From assembly GCA_022827625.1 (NCBI GenBank), contig JAJEIE010000031.1:16532-80531 (forward strand): DNA of 64,000 bases, given 5' to 3'. Numbering within the stretch: the first letter of the stretch is position 1; each line of letters starts with the position of its first letter. Position numbers and translations under genes: made by a program. A model generated the notes under the pieces. It was not told where the DNA came from. It ran no database searches and was given only the letters and a program-made list of their open reading frames with translations. Shown piece by piece: positions 19,465 through 27,452 of the stretch. Origin of the DNA: Candidatus Poribacteria bacterium. GTDB lineage: Bacteria; Poribacteria; WGA-4E; WGA-3G.

Positions 19465-19552
19465 TTTCCTTTACCCCAACGTAAATAAGAGGAGCCAATT
19501 GTCGCGTAGTTACTTCACAAAAAATAAAATAACTGAGGTTTCACCTAAACGC

Positions 19553-19582
19553 ATTATACACGAAACATCGAAAAAAAAACAA
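19553..19582 (-). promoter_or_regulatory. Putative glnD promoter
   Basis: On the minus strand TTGTTT (19577-19582), 18-base spacer and TATAAT (19553-19558), about 90 bases before the glnD start. Confidence 0.55.
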
Positions 19583-19615
19583 GCACGTTTTTTTGATTTT
19601 GCCCTGACTTTTTCC

Positions 19616-19644
19616 TTGACACACTTTTGCAAGGCTGCTAACAT
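19616..19644 (+). promoter_or_regulatory. Sigma-70 promoter of the dehydrogenase/PhyH cluster
   Basis: Perfect TTGACA at 19616-19621, 17-base spacer, TAACAT at 19639-19644. The expected start of transcription lies just before the AGGGGA Shine-Dalgarno and the ATG at 19665, so the leader is only about 14 bases. The same -10 hexamer recurs at 25937 and 46697. Confidence 0.8.
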
Positions 19645-19664
19645 GCAAAATCAGGGGATTTGAA

Positions 19665-20726
19665 ATGAGCGACACCAAATATCGTGTAGCCATCATCGGC
19701 TGCGGACGGATGGGCCAAAACTACGCAGAGGCATACACCACCTATCCCGACACAGAGATTGTCGCGATCGCCGATGCCAATGCAGAACGGCGAGAGGTCC
19801 TCGGCACGCGCTTCAATGTTGCCGCACTCTACCCAGATGTAGAAACCCTATTGGCAAACAACGTACCCGACATCGCCGTTGTCGTTACACCCACGAAATA
19901 CATGAAAGATGCCGTCCTCGCCTGTACTGAAGCGGGTGTTAAAGGCATCTCCACGGAAAAACCGATTGCCGCACGTCTCGAAGATGCCGATGCAATGGTC
20001 GAAGCGTGCACTGAACGCGGCGTGGTCTTTGCTGGTGGGAACTTGCAACGCGCAATGAATGAAGTCCAAGAAGCAGCCGCTCGGCTCCATAGTGGCGAAT
20101 TCGGGGACATTCGCGGCGCAAGCGTTCACGGATTCGGCGGCGAAATCTCCGGTGGCGGATGCCAACATATCTCCATCCTGCGCTTGTTCACCAACGCCGA
20201 AGTTGAAGAAGTCATCGCGTGGGGATCACCGACAGAAGCCCTGAACGCAGAAACCGACGAAGGCTTAATCATCAACGGACGCTTCCAACTTACCAATGGA
20301 CTCGAATGCAGCGTCTTCGGAACACCAACACCCTGTCGCGGCGTAGATGTCTGGACAGGCGAATGCCTTGTCCGTTGGGATTGGAACCCGCCTGAGATTT
20401 TCAAAGGCTACGACCCGCACGGCAATCGTATCCGGTGTGAACCCAACTATAGTCCGTACCCGTGGAGCGAATTTAACTATCTCACCGGTTCAATCCGCTC
20501 CTTTCTGGCTGCCGTTAATGGCGAGGGACAGCCATGGATTACCGGGGCGGACCTCCGACAGGCACTGGAAGTCGCAATCGCCGCAAAACGCTCCGCGACC
20601 CGAAACAGTGTTCCCATCAAACTCCCATTAGAGGATAGATCTTTAGCACTTTACCCGCGTCCCTACCGATGGCTCGGCGGCGACGTAACCGGTAGACCTC
20701 AAAGTATCGAAGAAGCAACAGGCTAA
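19665..20726 (+). CDS. Gfo/Idh/MocA family oxidoreductase 1
   Basis: 353 residues. NAD(P)-binding GCGRMGQNY near 11-19, an acidic residue in IADANAERR near 36, and the family motif EKPIAARLEDAD near 97-108, whose Lys is part of the active site. The C-terminal alpha/beta domain has the expected NLQRAMNEV segment. These enzymes oxidise or epimerise sugars and inositols; the substrate is not readable. It is the first gene behind a strong promoter, with AGGGGA before the ATG, and is followed by a palindrome and a PhyH gene, so an operon with the next genes is likely. Confidence 0.93.
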   Translation: MSDTKYRVAIIGCGRMGQNYAEAYTTYPDTEIVAIADANAERREVLGTRFNVAALYPDVETLLANNVPDIAVVVTPTKYMKDAVLACTEAGVKGISTEKPIAARLEDADAMVEACTERGVVFAGGNLQRAMNEVQEAAARLHSGEFGDIRGASVHGFGGEISGGGCQHISILRLFTNAEVEEVIAWGSPTEALNAETDEGLIINGRFQLTNGLECSVFGTPTPCRGVDVWTGECLVRWDWNPPEIFKGYDPHGNRIRCEPNYSPYPWSEFNYLTGSIRSFLAAVNGEGQPWITGADLRQALEVAIAAKRSATRNSVPIKLPLEDRSLALYPRPYRWLGGDVTGRPQSIEEATG

Positions 20727-20755
20727 AGTAGTAGGCATACGCCGTGTGCCGTAAC
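20727..20755 (+). repeat. Intercistronic palindrome, copy 3
   Basis: AGTAGTAGGCATACGCC then GTGTGCCGTAAC, beginning directly after the TAA stop and running up to the AGGAG Shine-Dalgarno of the next gene. Confidence 0.8.
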
Positions 20756-20769
20756 AGGAGAAACTACCG

Positions 20770-21558
20770 ATGAACGAAGATCAGAAATATCTATTCGATT
20801 TGACAGGATACCTTATTATCGAAAATGCCTTAACAGCCGAAGAAGTCGCAGCATGCAACGCAGCCATAGACCACCACATTGAGGCACTGAGAGAACGCGA
20901 GAGTTCTTTGGCAGGCGGGTCGGCGGCACTCAGCGGTACAGCACACCGTATGGATATGGGTGGCATGCTGGCATGGGAAAAACCTTGGTGTGATCCTTTC
21001 CGCAACCTGCTCGTGCATCCCAAGATTAAACCGCATCTTGAAGAGGTCTTAGGGACACAATACCGACTCGACCACGGACCCGGATTAATCGCCATGGAGA
21101 AAGGCACAGAGGGTGGCACACTCCACGGTGGCGGGATTGAACGCCCTAATTTCTCCGAAGCCTATTTCTTCAAATACGGACGCATATACACAGGCTTGAC
21201 TGTCGTGGAATACATGCTCGCTGACGAAGGTCCCGGCGACGGCGGATTAGCCATTATTCCGGGAAGCCACAAGGCAAACCTCCCCTGCCCAAGCGGCATG
21301 AAACGATATGAGCAATACCAGAAACACGTCGTTGAAGTCAACGCCAAGGCAGGCGATGCCGTAATTTTCACCGAAACACTGACGCACGGCACACTCCCAT
21401 GGAAGGGGAACCATCAGCGACGCGCCCTTCTCTACAAATTCAGTCCGGGATTCCAGGCTTATGGCGCAGGGGCGCACCAAATCTCATATCCGGATTATAT
21501 TGAGGAGATGTCCCCGGAACAGCGCGAGGTCATGGAGGCACCGCACATCCGACGCTAA
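20770..21558 (+). CDS. Phytanoyl-CoA dioxygenase (PhyH) family protein with HxG instead of HxD
   Basis: 262 residues. Fe(II)/2-oxoglutarate oxygenase fold of the PhyH family: N-terminal FDLTGYLIIENALTAEEV, GPGDGGLAIIPGSHK near 155-168, distal His206 in LTHGTLPW, and Arg218/219 for 2-oxoglutarate. At the place of the proximal metal triad HxD the sequence is LHGGG (His119-Gly-Gly121), so the carboxylate is missing. In characterised enzymes of this superfamily an Ala or Gly there leaves room for a halide (SyrB2, WelO5), but a Gly may also be normal in an undescribed PhyH subgroup. The gene has AGGAG 14 bases upstream and lies 15 bases before the next dehydrogenase gene. Confidence 0.88.
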   Translation: MNEDQKYLFDLTGYLIIENALTAEEVAACNAAIDHHIEALRERESSLAGGSAALSGTAHRMDMGGMLAWEKPWCDPFRNLLVHPKIKPHLEEVLGTQYRLDHGPGLIAMEKGTEGGTLHGGGIERPNFSEAYFFKYGRIYTGLTVVEYMLADEGPGDGGLAIIPGSHKANLPCPSGMKRYEQYQKHVVEVNAKAGDAVIFTETLTHGTLPWKGNHQRRALLYKFSPGFQAYGAGAHQISYPDYIEEMSPEQREVMEAPHIRR

Positions 21559-21573
21559 TCAGAGGAAAAAACT

Positions 21574-22521
21574 ATGTCAAAACTACGAGTTGCTGTCATT
21601 GGTTGCGGTGGTAGAGGCCGCGGACACATGAAAATCCTTTCAGAATTTGACGACACAACGCTCGTCGCTGTCTGCGATCCGATTGAAGGGGCGCGGAACA
21701 ATGCCGGCGATATGTTCAACATCTCGGCACGCTACGAGAGCATCGAAGCATTGTTAGATGGTGAAACCTTAGACGCTATCTTCGTTGCCACCCCTGCACA
21801 CCTCAACGGCGAGGCGGCACTCCCGTGTTTTGAACGCGGTGTCCATACACTCTTAGAAAAACCGCCGGGGATGAGCGTTGCAGAAACGGTCGGATTGCGC
21901 GACGCAGCGGCACGGACAGGGGCAAAAGGAATGGTCGGCTGGAACCGTCGTTTCCATCCCATTATCGTTGAAGCCAAACGGCACGTCACCGCGCGGGGAC
22001 CCGTCACCCAAATCGTTGGGGAATTCCATAAGAGCATCACGCAATTAGCAAAAGGCGGCAGATTCCCTGAACACCTGATGGACAATATGTTTCTGGAGAC
22101 CCCCATTCACGCCCTCGATGCCATCCGCGCTATCGCTGAAGCCGATGTTCAAGAAGTCCATAGCGTCGTCCGCCGGACAATCTCCGACTACAAGGATGTC
22201 CACGCCGCGCTCATCCTCTTCGACAACGGGTGTGTTGCCCAACATATCGCCAATTATACCACCAATGCACGCCTCGAACGCTACGAGATTCACGGTAGAG
22301 ACATCTCTGCCTATCTTGAAGGGGTCTCGCAAGGCACTGTTTTTGCCGATGGTAGCCAACACAAACTCACGAACGCAGGCAACGGCGGTACCACTGAGCA
22401 AAACAGGTATTTCCTCAATTGCGTCAAGTCCAATACGCCTGTCTCGTTCCCAGCTGCGAACCTCGATGAGGCTGTTAAAACCATGGAACTCTGCGAAGCA
22501 ATCCTCAGTGGGCTGTGCTAA
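21574..22521 (+). CDS. Gfo/Idh/MocA family oxidoreductase 2
   Basis: 315 residues. NAD(P)-binding GCGGRGRGHMKIL near 10-22, VCDPIEGARNNA near 36, and EKPPGMSVAETV near 93 with the conserved Lys. GWNRRFHPI near 123 fits the substrate domain. AGAGGA precedes the ATG, and the gap to the PhyH gene upstream is only 15 bases, so co-transcription is very likely. Its stop is followed at once by a palindrome and the second PhyH gene. Substrate unknown; probably a sugar or polyol handled by the whole cluster. Confidence 0.92.
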   Translation: MSKLRVAVIGCGGRGRGHMKILSEFDDTTLVAVCDPIEGARNNAGDMFNISARYESIEALLDGETLDAIFVATPAHLNGEAALPCFERGVHTLLEKPPGMSVAETVGLRDAAARTGAKGMVGWNRRFHPIIVEAKRHVTARGPVTQIVGEFHKSITQLAKGGRFPEHLMDNMFLETPIHALDAIRAIAEADVQEVHSVVRRTISDYKDVHAALILFDNGCVAQHIANYTTNARLERYEIHGRDISAYLEGVSQGTVFADGSQHKLTNAGNGGTTEQNRYFLNCVKSNTPVSFPAANLDEAVKTMELCEAILSGLC

Positions 22522-22550
22522 AGTAGTAGGCACACACCGTGTGCCGTAAC
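22522..22550 (+). repeat. Intercistronic palindrome, copy 4
   Basis: AGTAGTAGGCACACACC then GTGTGCCGTAAC directly after the TAA stop codon; a 7-base stem GGCACAC/GTGTGCC around ACC. It is the cleanest copy of the family. Confidence 0.82.
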
Positions 22551-22569
22551 AATTAACAGGAACACTCCA

Positions 22570-23394
22570 ATGCCAACGTCCGACGAACGCTTTGAAGCAT
22601 ATAAAAAAGATGGATTCACAATTTTTGAGAAGGTATTTGACGAACTGCAGATGCAAAGGTGGCGGGAAAAGCACGCCGAACTCTCTGCAGCCAACGACGG
22701 ACAAACATGGTTCGGTAATACACTTGAACTCGCGCCCAAACTGATGTGGCCCGCTGTCTCACATCCCACAATCCTTGCGTTTGTAGAAAAGGTGATGGGA
22801 CCCTTCGTGCAATTAGACAACCTCACACTCGCTGCGTTCCCATCCATGGAAAAAGAGAAAGCGGAAGGTAGAGTCTCCGGTTGGCATCGCGACCGATGGG
22901 CACACGTGCCGTACACCGATGCCTATCACCGTCCAAACGCTATTAACGCTATCGCTTATCTACAGGACCTGACAGACGAATTCGGACCGCTACGTGTGAT
23001 TGTCGGTTCACACCGCAAGCCGATAACCATGGCAGACCCGGAACGCGCAAAACCGCATCTTGATGAAGTGCTGATCCACATGAAAGCCGGTGATGTCGTC
23101 ATTACACACAACGGACTCATTCATTCCGGTACACCGAATACTTCTGGAAAGTTACGCTACTTCTTCAGCATCTATTACAATCTGACATGGCTGAAACACA
23201 CCGACCATCACACAGGACCACAGACGCAACGCCTGATTGAAGCAGCAAAAGCCGCCAATAATCATCAACACATGCGACTCCTCGGTGTCGATGAACAACT
23301 ACAGCCGCGATGCAACTCCGGTTTCCTTCACTCCGATGAAGAGCGATGGGAAGAATGGGCAACCGCCGACCGAGAAGCAATAAAGGAAGCATAA
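22570..23394 (+). CDS. Phytanoyl-CoA dioxygenase (PhyH) family protein 2
   Basis: 274 residues with a full Fe(II) triad: WHRD (His106, Asp108) and distal His185 in LIHSGTPN, plus Arg195 for 2-oxoglutarate and the VIVGSHRKP loop near 143. N-terminal FEAYKKDGFTIFEKVF is typical of the family. It should hydroxylate a small molecule using O2 and 2-oxoglutarate; the substrate is unknown. ACAGGA lies about ten bases before the ATG. The next PhyH gene starts three bases after its stop, so the two are probably translated together. Cytoplasmic, no signal. Confidence 0.92.
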   Translation: MPTSDERFEAYKKDGFTIFEKVFDELQMQRWREKHAELSAANDGQTWFGNTLELAPKLMWPAVSHPTILAFVEKVMGPFVQLDNLTLAAFPSMEKEKAEGRVSGWHRDRWAHVPYTDAYHRPNAINAIAYLQDLTDEFGPLRVIVGSHRKPITMADPERAKPHLDEVLIHMKAGDVVITHNGLIHSGTPNTSGKLRYFFSIYYNLTWLKHTDHHTGPQTQRLIEAAKAANNHQHMRLLGVDEQLQPRCNSGFLHSDEERWEEWATADREAIKEA

Positions 23395-23397
23395 CCG

Positions 23398-24144
23398 ATG
23401 GCTAATCCCAGCGTCGTCCCCTCAACACTCAATGTCGAATTGGATCACCAGCTCCAACAAGAGGTCAACTTCTTCCTGAATTGGGGCTATCTCATCGTCG
23501 ATAACGCTGCAACCCCCGATCAGATTGCGTCGCTGCGCGAGGCACTCGATGAAAGCTACGCGCGCAACGATAAAAGCCAATTCATCGGTGAATTGCTTGA
23601 AGAAGACGACCGTTTCGCGTTCTTACTCGACAATCCACCTGTCTTAAAGCGGATGGAAGCGATACTCGGGACCTGCGTCCAACTCCACAGCGCAACGGCA
23701 CGTATCACCGAACCCGGAACGCCTGACCAGAATTGGCATCGCGACGGTCCGTGGCCCGTAGCACCCCATGGGACACCTTATGGCAGCCTCCCCGCACAGA
23801 TTAACTGCGGATACTATCTCGACGAAATCACCGATGATACCGGTCCAACCGTCATCCAACCTGGCAGTCACAGGGCACCGTTTCGACCGCCGCCGAGCCC
23901 CGTTGAACTGCCAGACGAAAAACGGGTACTTGTATCCCCAGGGCAAGCCGTCATGTTCGATGGTTGGACGTGGCACCGAGGTGCCGCCAATACCTCCGCA
24001 CAACGCCGACGCGTCTGTCTCATGTGCTACCAAAATGCGTGGATGAAATCCCGTGAACCCTTCGACGGTCCCCGCGTCACAAAACTCCGAGAAGAAGGCA
24101 CACCCCAACAGAAATTGCTGCTCGGCGCAATTCCAAAATGGTAA
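23398..24144 (+). CDS. Phytanoyl-CoA dioxygenase (PhyH) family protein 3
   Basis: 248 residues with complete metal triad WHRD (His114, Asp116) and His193 (WTWHRGAAN), and a RRR cluster at 203-205 for 2-oxoglutarate. PGSHRAPFRP near 155 is the usual loop. It starts three bases after the preceding PhyH stop; GGAAGC upstream within that gene can act as ribosome binding site. The two adjacent proteins are only distantly alike, so this is not a recent duplication. They may act on successive positions of one substrate or form a heteromer; this is inference. Confidence 0.92.
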   Translation: MANPSVVPSTLNVELDHQLQQEVNFFLNWGYLIVDNAATPDQIASLREALDESYARNDKSQFIGELLEEDDRFAFLLDNPPVLKRMEAILGTCVQLHSATARITEPGTPDQNWHRDGPWPVAPHGTPYGSLPAQINCGYYLDEITDDTGPTVIQPGSHRAPFRPPPSPVELPDEKRVLVSPGQAVMFDGWTWHRGAANTSAQRRRVCLMCYQNAWMKSREPFDGPRVTKLREEGTPQQKLLLGAIPKW

Positions 24145-24187
24145 CGCAGTACTCCATCAACTCTCAAACAGACCACTATATTCTTGT

Positions 24188-24215
24188 AAGAGCGAGTTTT
24201 ACTCGCGATCTTTAC
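24188..24215. repeat. Dispersed short hairpin
   Basis: GCGAGT (24192-24197) and ACTCGC (24201-24206) form a hairpin within a longer GTAAGA/TCTTTAC frame. Hairpins of this style occur also at 60142 and 62786. Confidence 0.5.
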
Positions 24216-24241
24216 ACCGTGAAAACCTGACTGGATAAAAA

Positions 24242-24270
24242 AATAATAGGCACGCGCCGTCGTGCCGTCC
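24242..24270 (+). repeat. Intercistronic palindrome, copy 5 (divergent)
   Basis: AATAATAGGCACGCGCC then GTCGTGCCGTCC, ending about 27 bases before the sulfatase-like gene. The stem GGCACG/CGTGCC is kept although the sequence differs from the other copies, which suggests selection for pairing. Confidence 0.7.
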
Positions 24271-24296
24271 ACCTGTAAACCACTGGAGAACTATAA

Positions 24297-25751
24297 ATGA
24301 ACATCGCCTACATCGTCATCGACACACTCCGCTACGACTACATCGGCGCGAACGGAAACGATTGGATAGAGACACCGAACATCGATCGGTTCGCCGCTAA
24401 AGCCTTAGCATTCGACTACGCTTTCTGTGCCAGTTTCCCGACAATTCCGTACCGAACAGATGTCATCACGGGTCAATACGGCGCGCCGATCCACCCGTGG
24501 AAACCGCTCCGTCACGAACGCCAAACGCTGCCGTGGACGCTCGCAGAAAACGGCTACGCCACGCAACTTATTCACGATACACCGCATCTCGTCAACGGTG
24601 GACATAATTTCGACTGGCCCTTCCACGCCTGGACATTCGTTCGCGGCGCAGAAGTTGATAGAGACTGGATTACCGACACCGTCGTATGGCCCGACAACTG
24701 GACCCGCCAGCCGCTCTTTGATTGTATCGACGACAAAGCCGCTGAATCCGGCATGCTCCGCAGCTACGCGCGCGCCAACCGAAACCGCAAAAAACCGGAA
24801 GATTGGAATTGCGCGAGACTTTTCAACACCGCCGCGCAATTCCTCAAAGATAACGCCAAACGAGACAACTTCTTCCTCTGGGTAGACTGCTTTGACCCTC
24901 ATGAGCCTTGGGACGCACCCCTTGAATTCATGAAAAAATACGATACCCGTCCCGGCTACGACGGTCGTGTAGATCCACGCAGTCTCGGTGCACGCGGTAA
25001 CGCCCAGCTCTCAGATGAGGCGAAACAACACATCAAAGCGCAATACGCCGCGAAAACGACATGGATGGACCACTGCTTCGGACAATTCCTCGACGCACTC
25101 GAATCCACAGGACTTGACAAGAATACTGCTGTCATCTTTACCGCTGACCACGGCACAAATGTCGGTGAGCGCGGTAGATTTGGCAAAGGACAACCCGTAC
25201 GCCAGCAGGAGACACACGTCCCCCTCTTTATCCGACTCCCGGAAGGGGATACGGGCAGAAGCAACGTTATTGTGCAACCCCAAGATTTCTTCCCAACGAT
25301 CCTCAATATCTTAGGGGAGGCACGTCCTGACGGTATCGAAGGACACGACATCGTAACGCCTGCGCGCAATGGAGAATCTGGTGATAGGGAACTCGCACTT
25401 TCAGGCGGAAGTATTGAACGGTGGGAGAACGCCACACAAAATCCGAACATCAATCTGTTCACTATCTTCACCCGCGAGTGGAGCTTAGAGGTCGGAATAA
25501 CCCCTGAAAATTCAAAACTCGTCCGACTCGATGAATTAGACGACGTTTCGAGTGAGCATCCGGATGTCGTTGCGAAACTCCACGCCGCTGCTATCGATGA
25601 AATCGAACGCCGCGGCACGGATCCGTCATTGATGAAATGGCTCCGTAGCGGTGGTGAAGCCGATTTTCCCACTGATGCCACTTATTGGAACGGCTACCCT
25701 GGTCCCGCAGGCTACCGCCCTTACTTCGGAAAACTCTACACGGGTGAGTGA
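24297..25751 (+). CDS. Sulfatase-like hydrolase with Thr at the nucleophile position
   Basis: 484 residues of the alkaline phosphatase/sulfatase superfamily: metal-binding VIDTLRYDY near 7-15, PNIDRFA near 27, and TADHGTNVGERG near 282. In the sulfatase signature (C/S)xPxR the first position is Thr49 (TIPYRTDVITG), so the Cys or Ser that becomes formylglycine is absent. Related phosphodiesterases (NPP type) use Thr as nucleophile, so it may cleave a phosphoester or phosphonate, or be non-catalytic; sulfate hydrolysis should not be assumed. No signal peptide is seen, unlike many exported sulfatases. GGAGA lies 13 bases before the ATG. Last gene of the PhyH/dehydrogenase cluster. Confidence 0.88.
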   Translation: MNIAYIVIDTLRYDYIGANGNDWIETPNIDRFAAKALAFDYAFCASFPTIPYRTDVITGQYGAPIHPWKPLRHERQTLPWTLAENGYATQLIHDTPHLVNGGHNFDWPFHAWTFVRGAEVDRDWITDTVVWPDNWTRQPLFDCIDDKAAESGMLRSYARANRNRKKPEDWNCARLFNTAAQFLKDNAKRDNFFLWVDCFDPHEPWDAPLEFMKKYDTRPGYDGRVDPRSLGARGNAQLSDEAKQHIKAQYAAKTTWMDHCFGQFLDALESTGLDKNTAVIFTADHGTNVGERGRFGKGQPVRQQETHVPLFIRLPEGDTGRSNVIVQPQDFFPTILNILGEARPDGIEGHDIVTPARNGESGDRELALSGGSIERWENATQNPNINLFTIFTREWSLEVGITPENSKLVRLDELDDVSSEHPDVVAKLHAAAIDEIERRGTDPSLMKWLRSGGEADFPTDATYWNGYPGPAGYRPYFGKLYTGE

Positions 25752-25776
25752 TATTTTACTTCACCCAACCACGGTA

Positions 25777-25895
25777 GGTGCGGTTTTGCGGCGTACTCAC
25801 CTCGGTTCATGCCCCACGGCATGAATACCCGGGGAAGTGCATAAGCACTTCATACCGTTGATTCTGATTCATGCGACGTGCATTTTAACCGCACC
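25777..25895. repeat. MITE-like inverted-repeat element
   Basis: A 119-base element with perfect 9-base inverted ends GGTGCGGTT (25777-25785) and AACCGCACC (25887-25895) and two inner hairpins (CATGCC-CCAC-GGCATG; AAGTGCATAAGCACTT). It lies just upstream of the promoter at 25914. No protein is encoded. Confidence 0.6.
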
Positions 25896-25913
25896 GAGCC
25901 ACTCTCAATGAAC

Positions 25914-25942
25914 TTGACAAAGACTTCAGACTTTGATAACAT
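25914..25942 (+). promoter_or_regulatory. Sigma-70 promoter of the antitoxin-like gene
   Basis: Perfect TTGACA at 25914-25919, 17-base spacer, TAACAT at 25937-25942, followed by AAGGAGGT and the ATG at 26001. Confidence 0.8.
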
Positions 25943-26000
25943 ATTAACACTAAACAAGAAGTGTACCCCAATAAAGATAAACCTTTTAAGGAGGTCTGTG

Positions 26001-26231
26001 ATGAAGAATGCAAAACTGCAAAAGCAAGCTATGATGTTAATCGAGCGACTCCCAAATAAAAAACTCAAAGCTGCTATAGATTATATGACCTATCTTTATG
26101 ACAAGGAAGCATGGGATGCAACACACGAACTGACAAGTAACACGGAAATCGTGAAAAGTTTAGAACGTGCGGAGGCCGATGAAAAGGCCGGCAGACTCAA
26201 AAGTTGGGATGATGTTAAGCGAAATTCTTAA
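26001..26231 (+). CDS. Small antitoxin-like protein
   Basis: 76 residues. The ATG at 26001 is chosen because AAGGAGGT stands eight bases upstream and a consensus promoter lies before it; a longer frame from a GTG at 25878 would start upstream of that promoter. The helical N-terminus (LIERLPNKKLKAAIDYMTYLYDKE) followed by SLERAEADEKAGRLKSWDDVKR resembles antitoxins of DUF2281/Phd/RelB style found beside RelE or PIN toxins. No toxin gene follows; the next gene, 27 bases on, is a dehydrogenase. It may be an orphan antitoxin or a small regulator. Confidence 0.72.
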   Translation: MKNAKLQKQAMMLIERLPNKKLKAAIDYMTYLYDKEAWDATHELTSNTEIVKSLERAEADEKAGRLKSWDDVKRNS

Positions 26232-26258
26232 ATGTATCACCTTACAAAGGAGATAACC

Positions 26259-27308
26259 ATGCCACGTACATATAAAGCCTGTCTCATCGGATGCGGACGG
26301 ATGGGCGCAACCATCGACGATGAAGTTGAAGGCCGCGCCGATGCCTTTATTTGGCAACCCTTCTCACACGCAGCCGCCGCTGTTGCCTGTGAACGAACAG
26401 ATCTCGTCGCTGTCTCCGATGTTTTCGCTGAGAAAGCAGAAGCGATCCGACAACGCTACGGAGCCGAGCGCGCCTATACAGACTATCAAGAGATGATCGA
26501 AAAAGAGAAACCCGACATCGTCTGTATCGCCACGCGTCCGGGTCCACACCCCGACATGACTGTCTTTGCCGCTGAGAACGGAGTCAAAGGTATCTACTGT
26601 GAAAAACCGCTCTGCTGCTCCATGGAAGAGGCAGACATCATGGTAGACATCGTCCAAAAACACGGGGTCAAATTCAACTACGGCACGCAGCGTCGCTACA
26701 TGCCGATCTATCGTAAAGTGCGCGAACTCGTCGATGCAGGTGAAATCGGTCGGGTCTTATGTTCCATCGCACAATACGGCGCCGGTTCCGCGCTCTGGGG
26801 CTTGACCCACGCCGCTGATATGCTCCTCTTCCTCGCCGGTGATCCAGAGGTCGACTTTGTGCAAGGTGCCATTATATGCGAAGATTCAGATTGGGACGGT
26901 AACCGCCTTAACGCCGATCCCGGTATCGCTTGTGGTTACATCCGTTACGCCAATGGGGTCCACGGCTACAACACCGCAGGTACGGGACCCGAATACGAGG
27001 TCTGCGGCACGGACGGCAAAATCCGTATTCAGAACAACAGCCGGGAAATCCAGTTCCGTAAAAAGGACGGCTCTTTCTTTGAAGAAGTCCCCTTTCCAGA
27101 AACCTCTCGCGCAACCGGCACTGTCATGGGTATTACCGACATCGCCGAAGCACTCGACGAGGATCGCGAGACCAAGGGACCTGTCCACCTTGCGCGGCGC
27201 AGTCAAGAGACGCTCATGGGCATGATTGAATCACATCGACTCGGCGGCAAGCACATCTCACTCCCCATGGAAAACCGTTCTCTCTACGTTACCAGAGACA
27301 ACTGGTAA
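26259..27308 (+). CDS. Gfo/Idh/MocA family oxidoreductase 3
   Basis: 349 residues from the ATG at 26259, which has AAGGAGAT seven bases upstream; the frame is open to 26232 but lacks a ribosome site there. NAD(P)-binding GCGRMGATIDDEVEGR near 9-24, VAVSDVFAEKAE near 52 and EKPLCCSMEEAD near 114. The insert between the glycine motif and the second strand (DEVEGRADAFIWQPFSHA) is longer than usual and marks a distinct subgroup. GTQRRYMPIYRKV near 140 is the substrate domain. Probably in one transcript with the antitoxin-like gene. Substrate unknown. Confidence 0.92.
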   Translation: MPRTYKACLIGCGRMGATIDDEVEGRADAFIWQPFSHAAAAVACERTDLVAVSDVFAEKAEAIRQRYGAERAYTDYQEMIEKEKPDIVCIATRPGPHPDMTVFAAENGVKGIYCEKPLCCSMEEADIMVDIVQKHGVKFNYGTQRRYMPIYRKVRELVDAGEIGRVLCSIAQYGAGSALWGLTHAADMLLFLAGDPEVDFVQGAIICEDSDWDGNRLNADPGIACGYIRYANGVHGYNTAGTGPEYEVCGTDGKIRIQNNSREIQFRKKDGSFFEEVPFPETSRATGTVMGITDIAEALDEDRETKGPVHLARRSQETLMGMIESHRLGGKHISLPMENRSLYVTRDNW

Positions 27309-27365
27309 TCAGTTCGCTCACTTCAAATCAACGCTATGAAGTCCGTATGGACTTCACTGCGCTTT

Positions 27366-27437
27366 CAGTTATCGGTTATCAGTTAAGAGAGTTATCGTTT
27401 AAGGAAATCTCTTGTAACTGATAACTGACGACTGACA
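27366..27437. repeat. Dispersed inverted-repeat element (ATCGGTTATCAGTTAAGA family)
   Basis: CAGTTATCGGTTATCAGTT is followed 35 bases later by AACTGATAACTGACGACTG, an inverted arrangement. The core ATCGG(T/C)TATCAGTTAAGA recurs at about 56485. It fills the gap between two plus-strand genes. Confidence 0.65.
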
Positions 27438-27452
27438 ACTATTCACCCAAAC

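Noticed and set aside
20770..21558. Naming the HxG PhyH protein a halogenase
   Set aside because: The Gly alone does not prove it; close uncharacterised homologues may share it, so it is listed only as a finding.
24956..25681. 241-codon minus-strand frame opposite the sulfatase-like gene
   Set aside because: Ser- and Arg-rich shadow translation; the plus-strand gene has superfamily motifs throughout.
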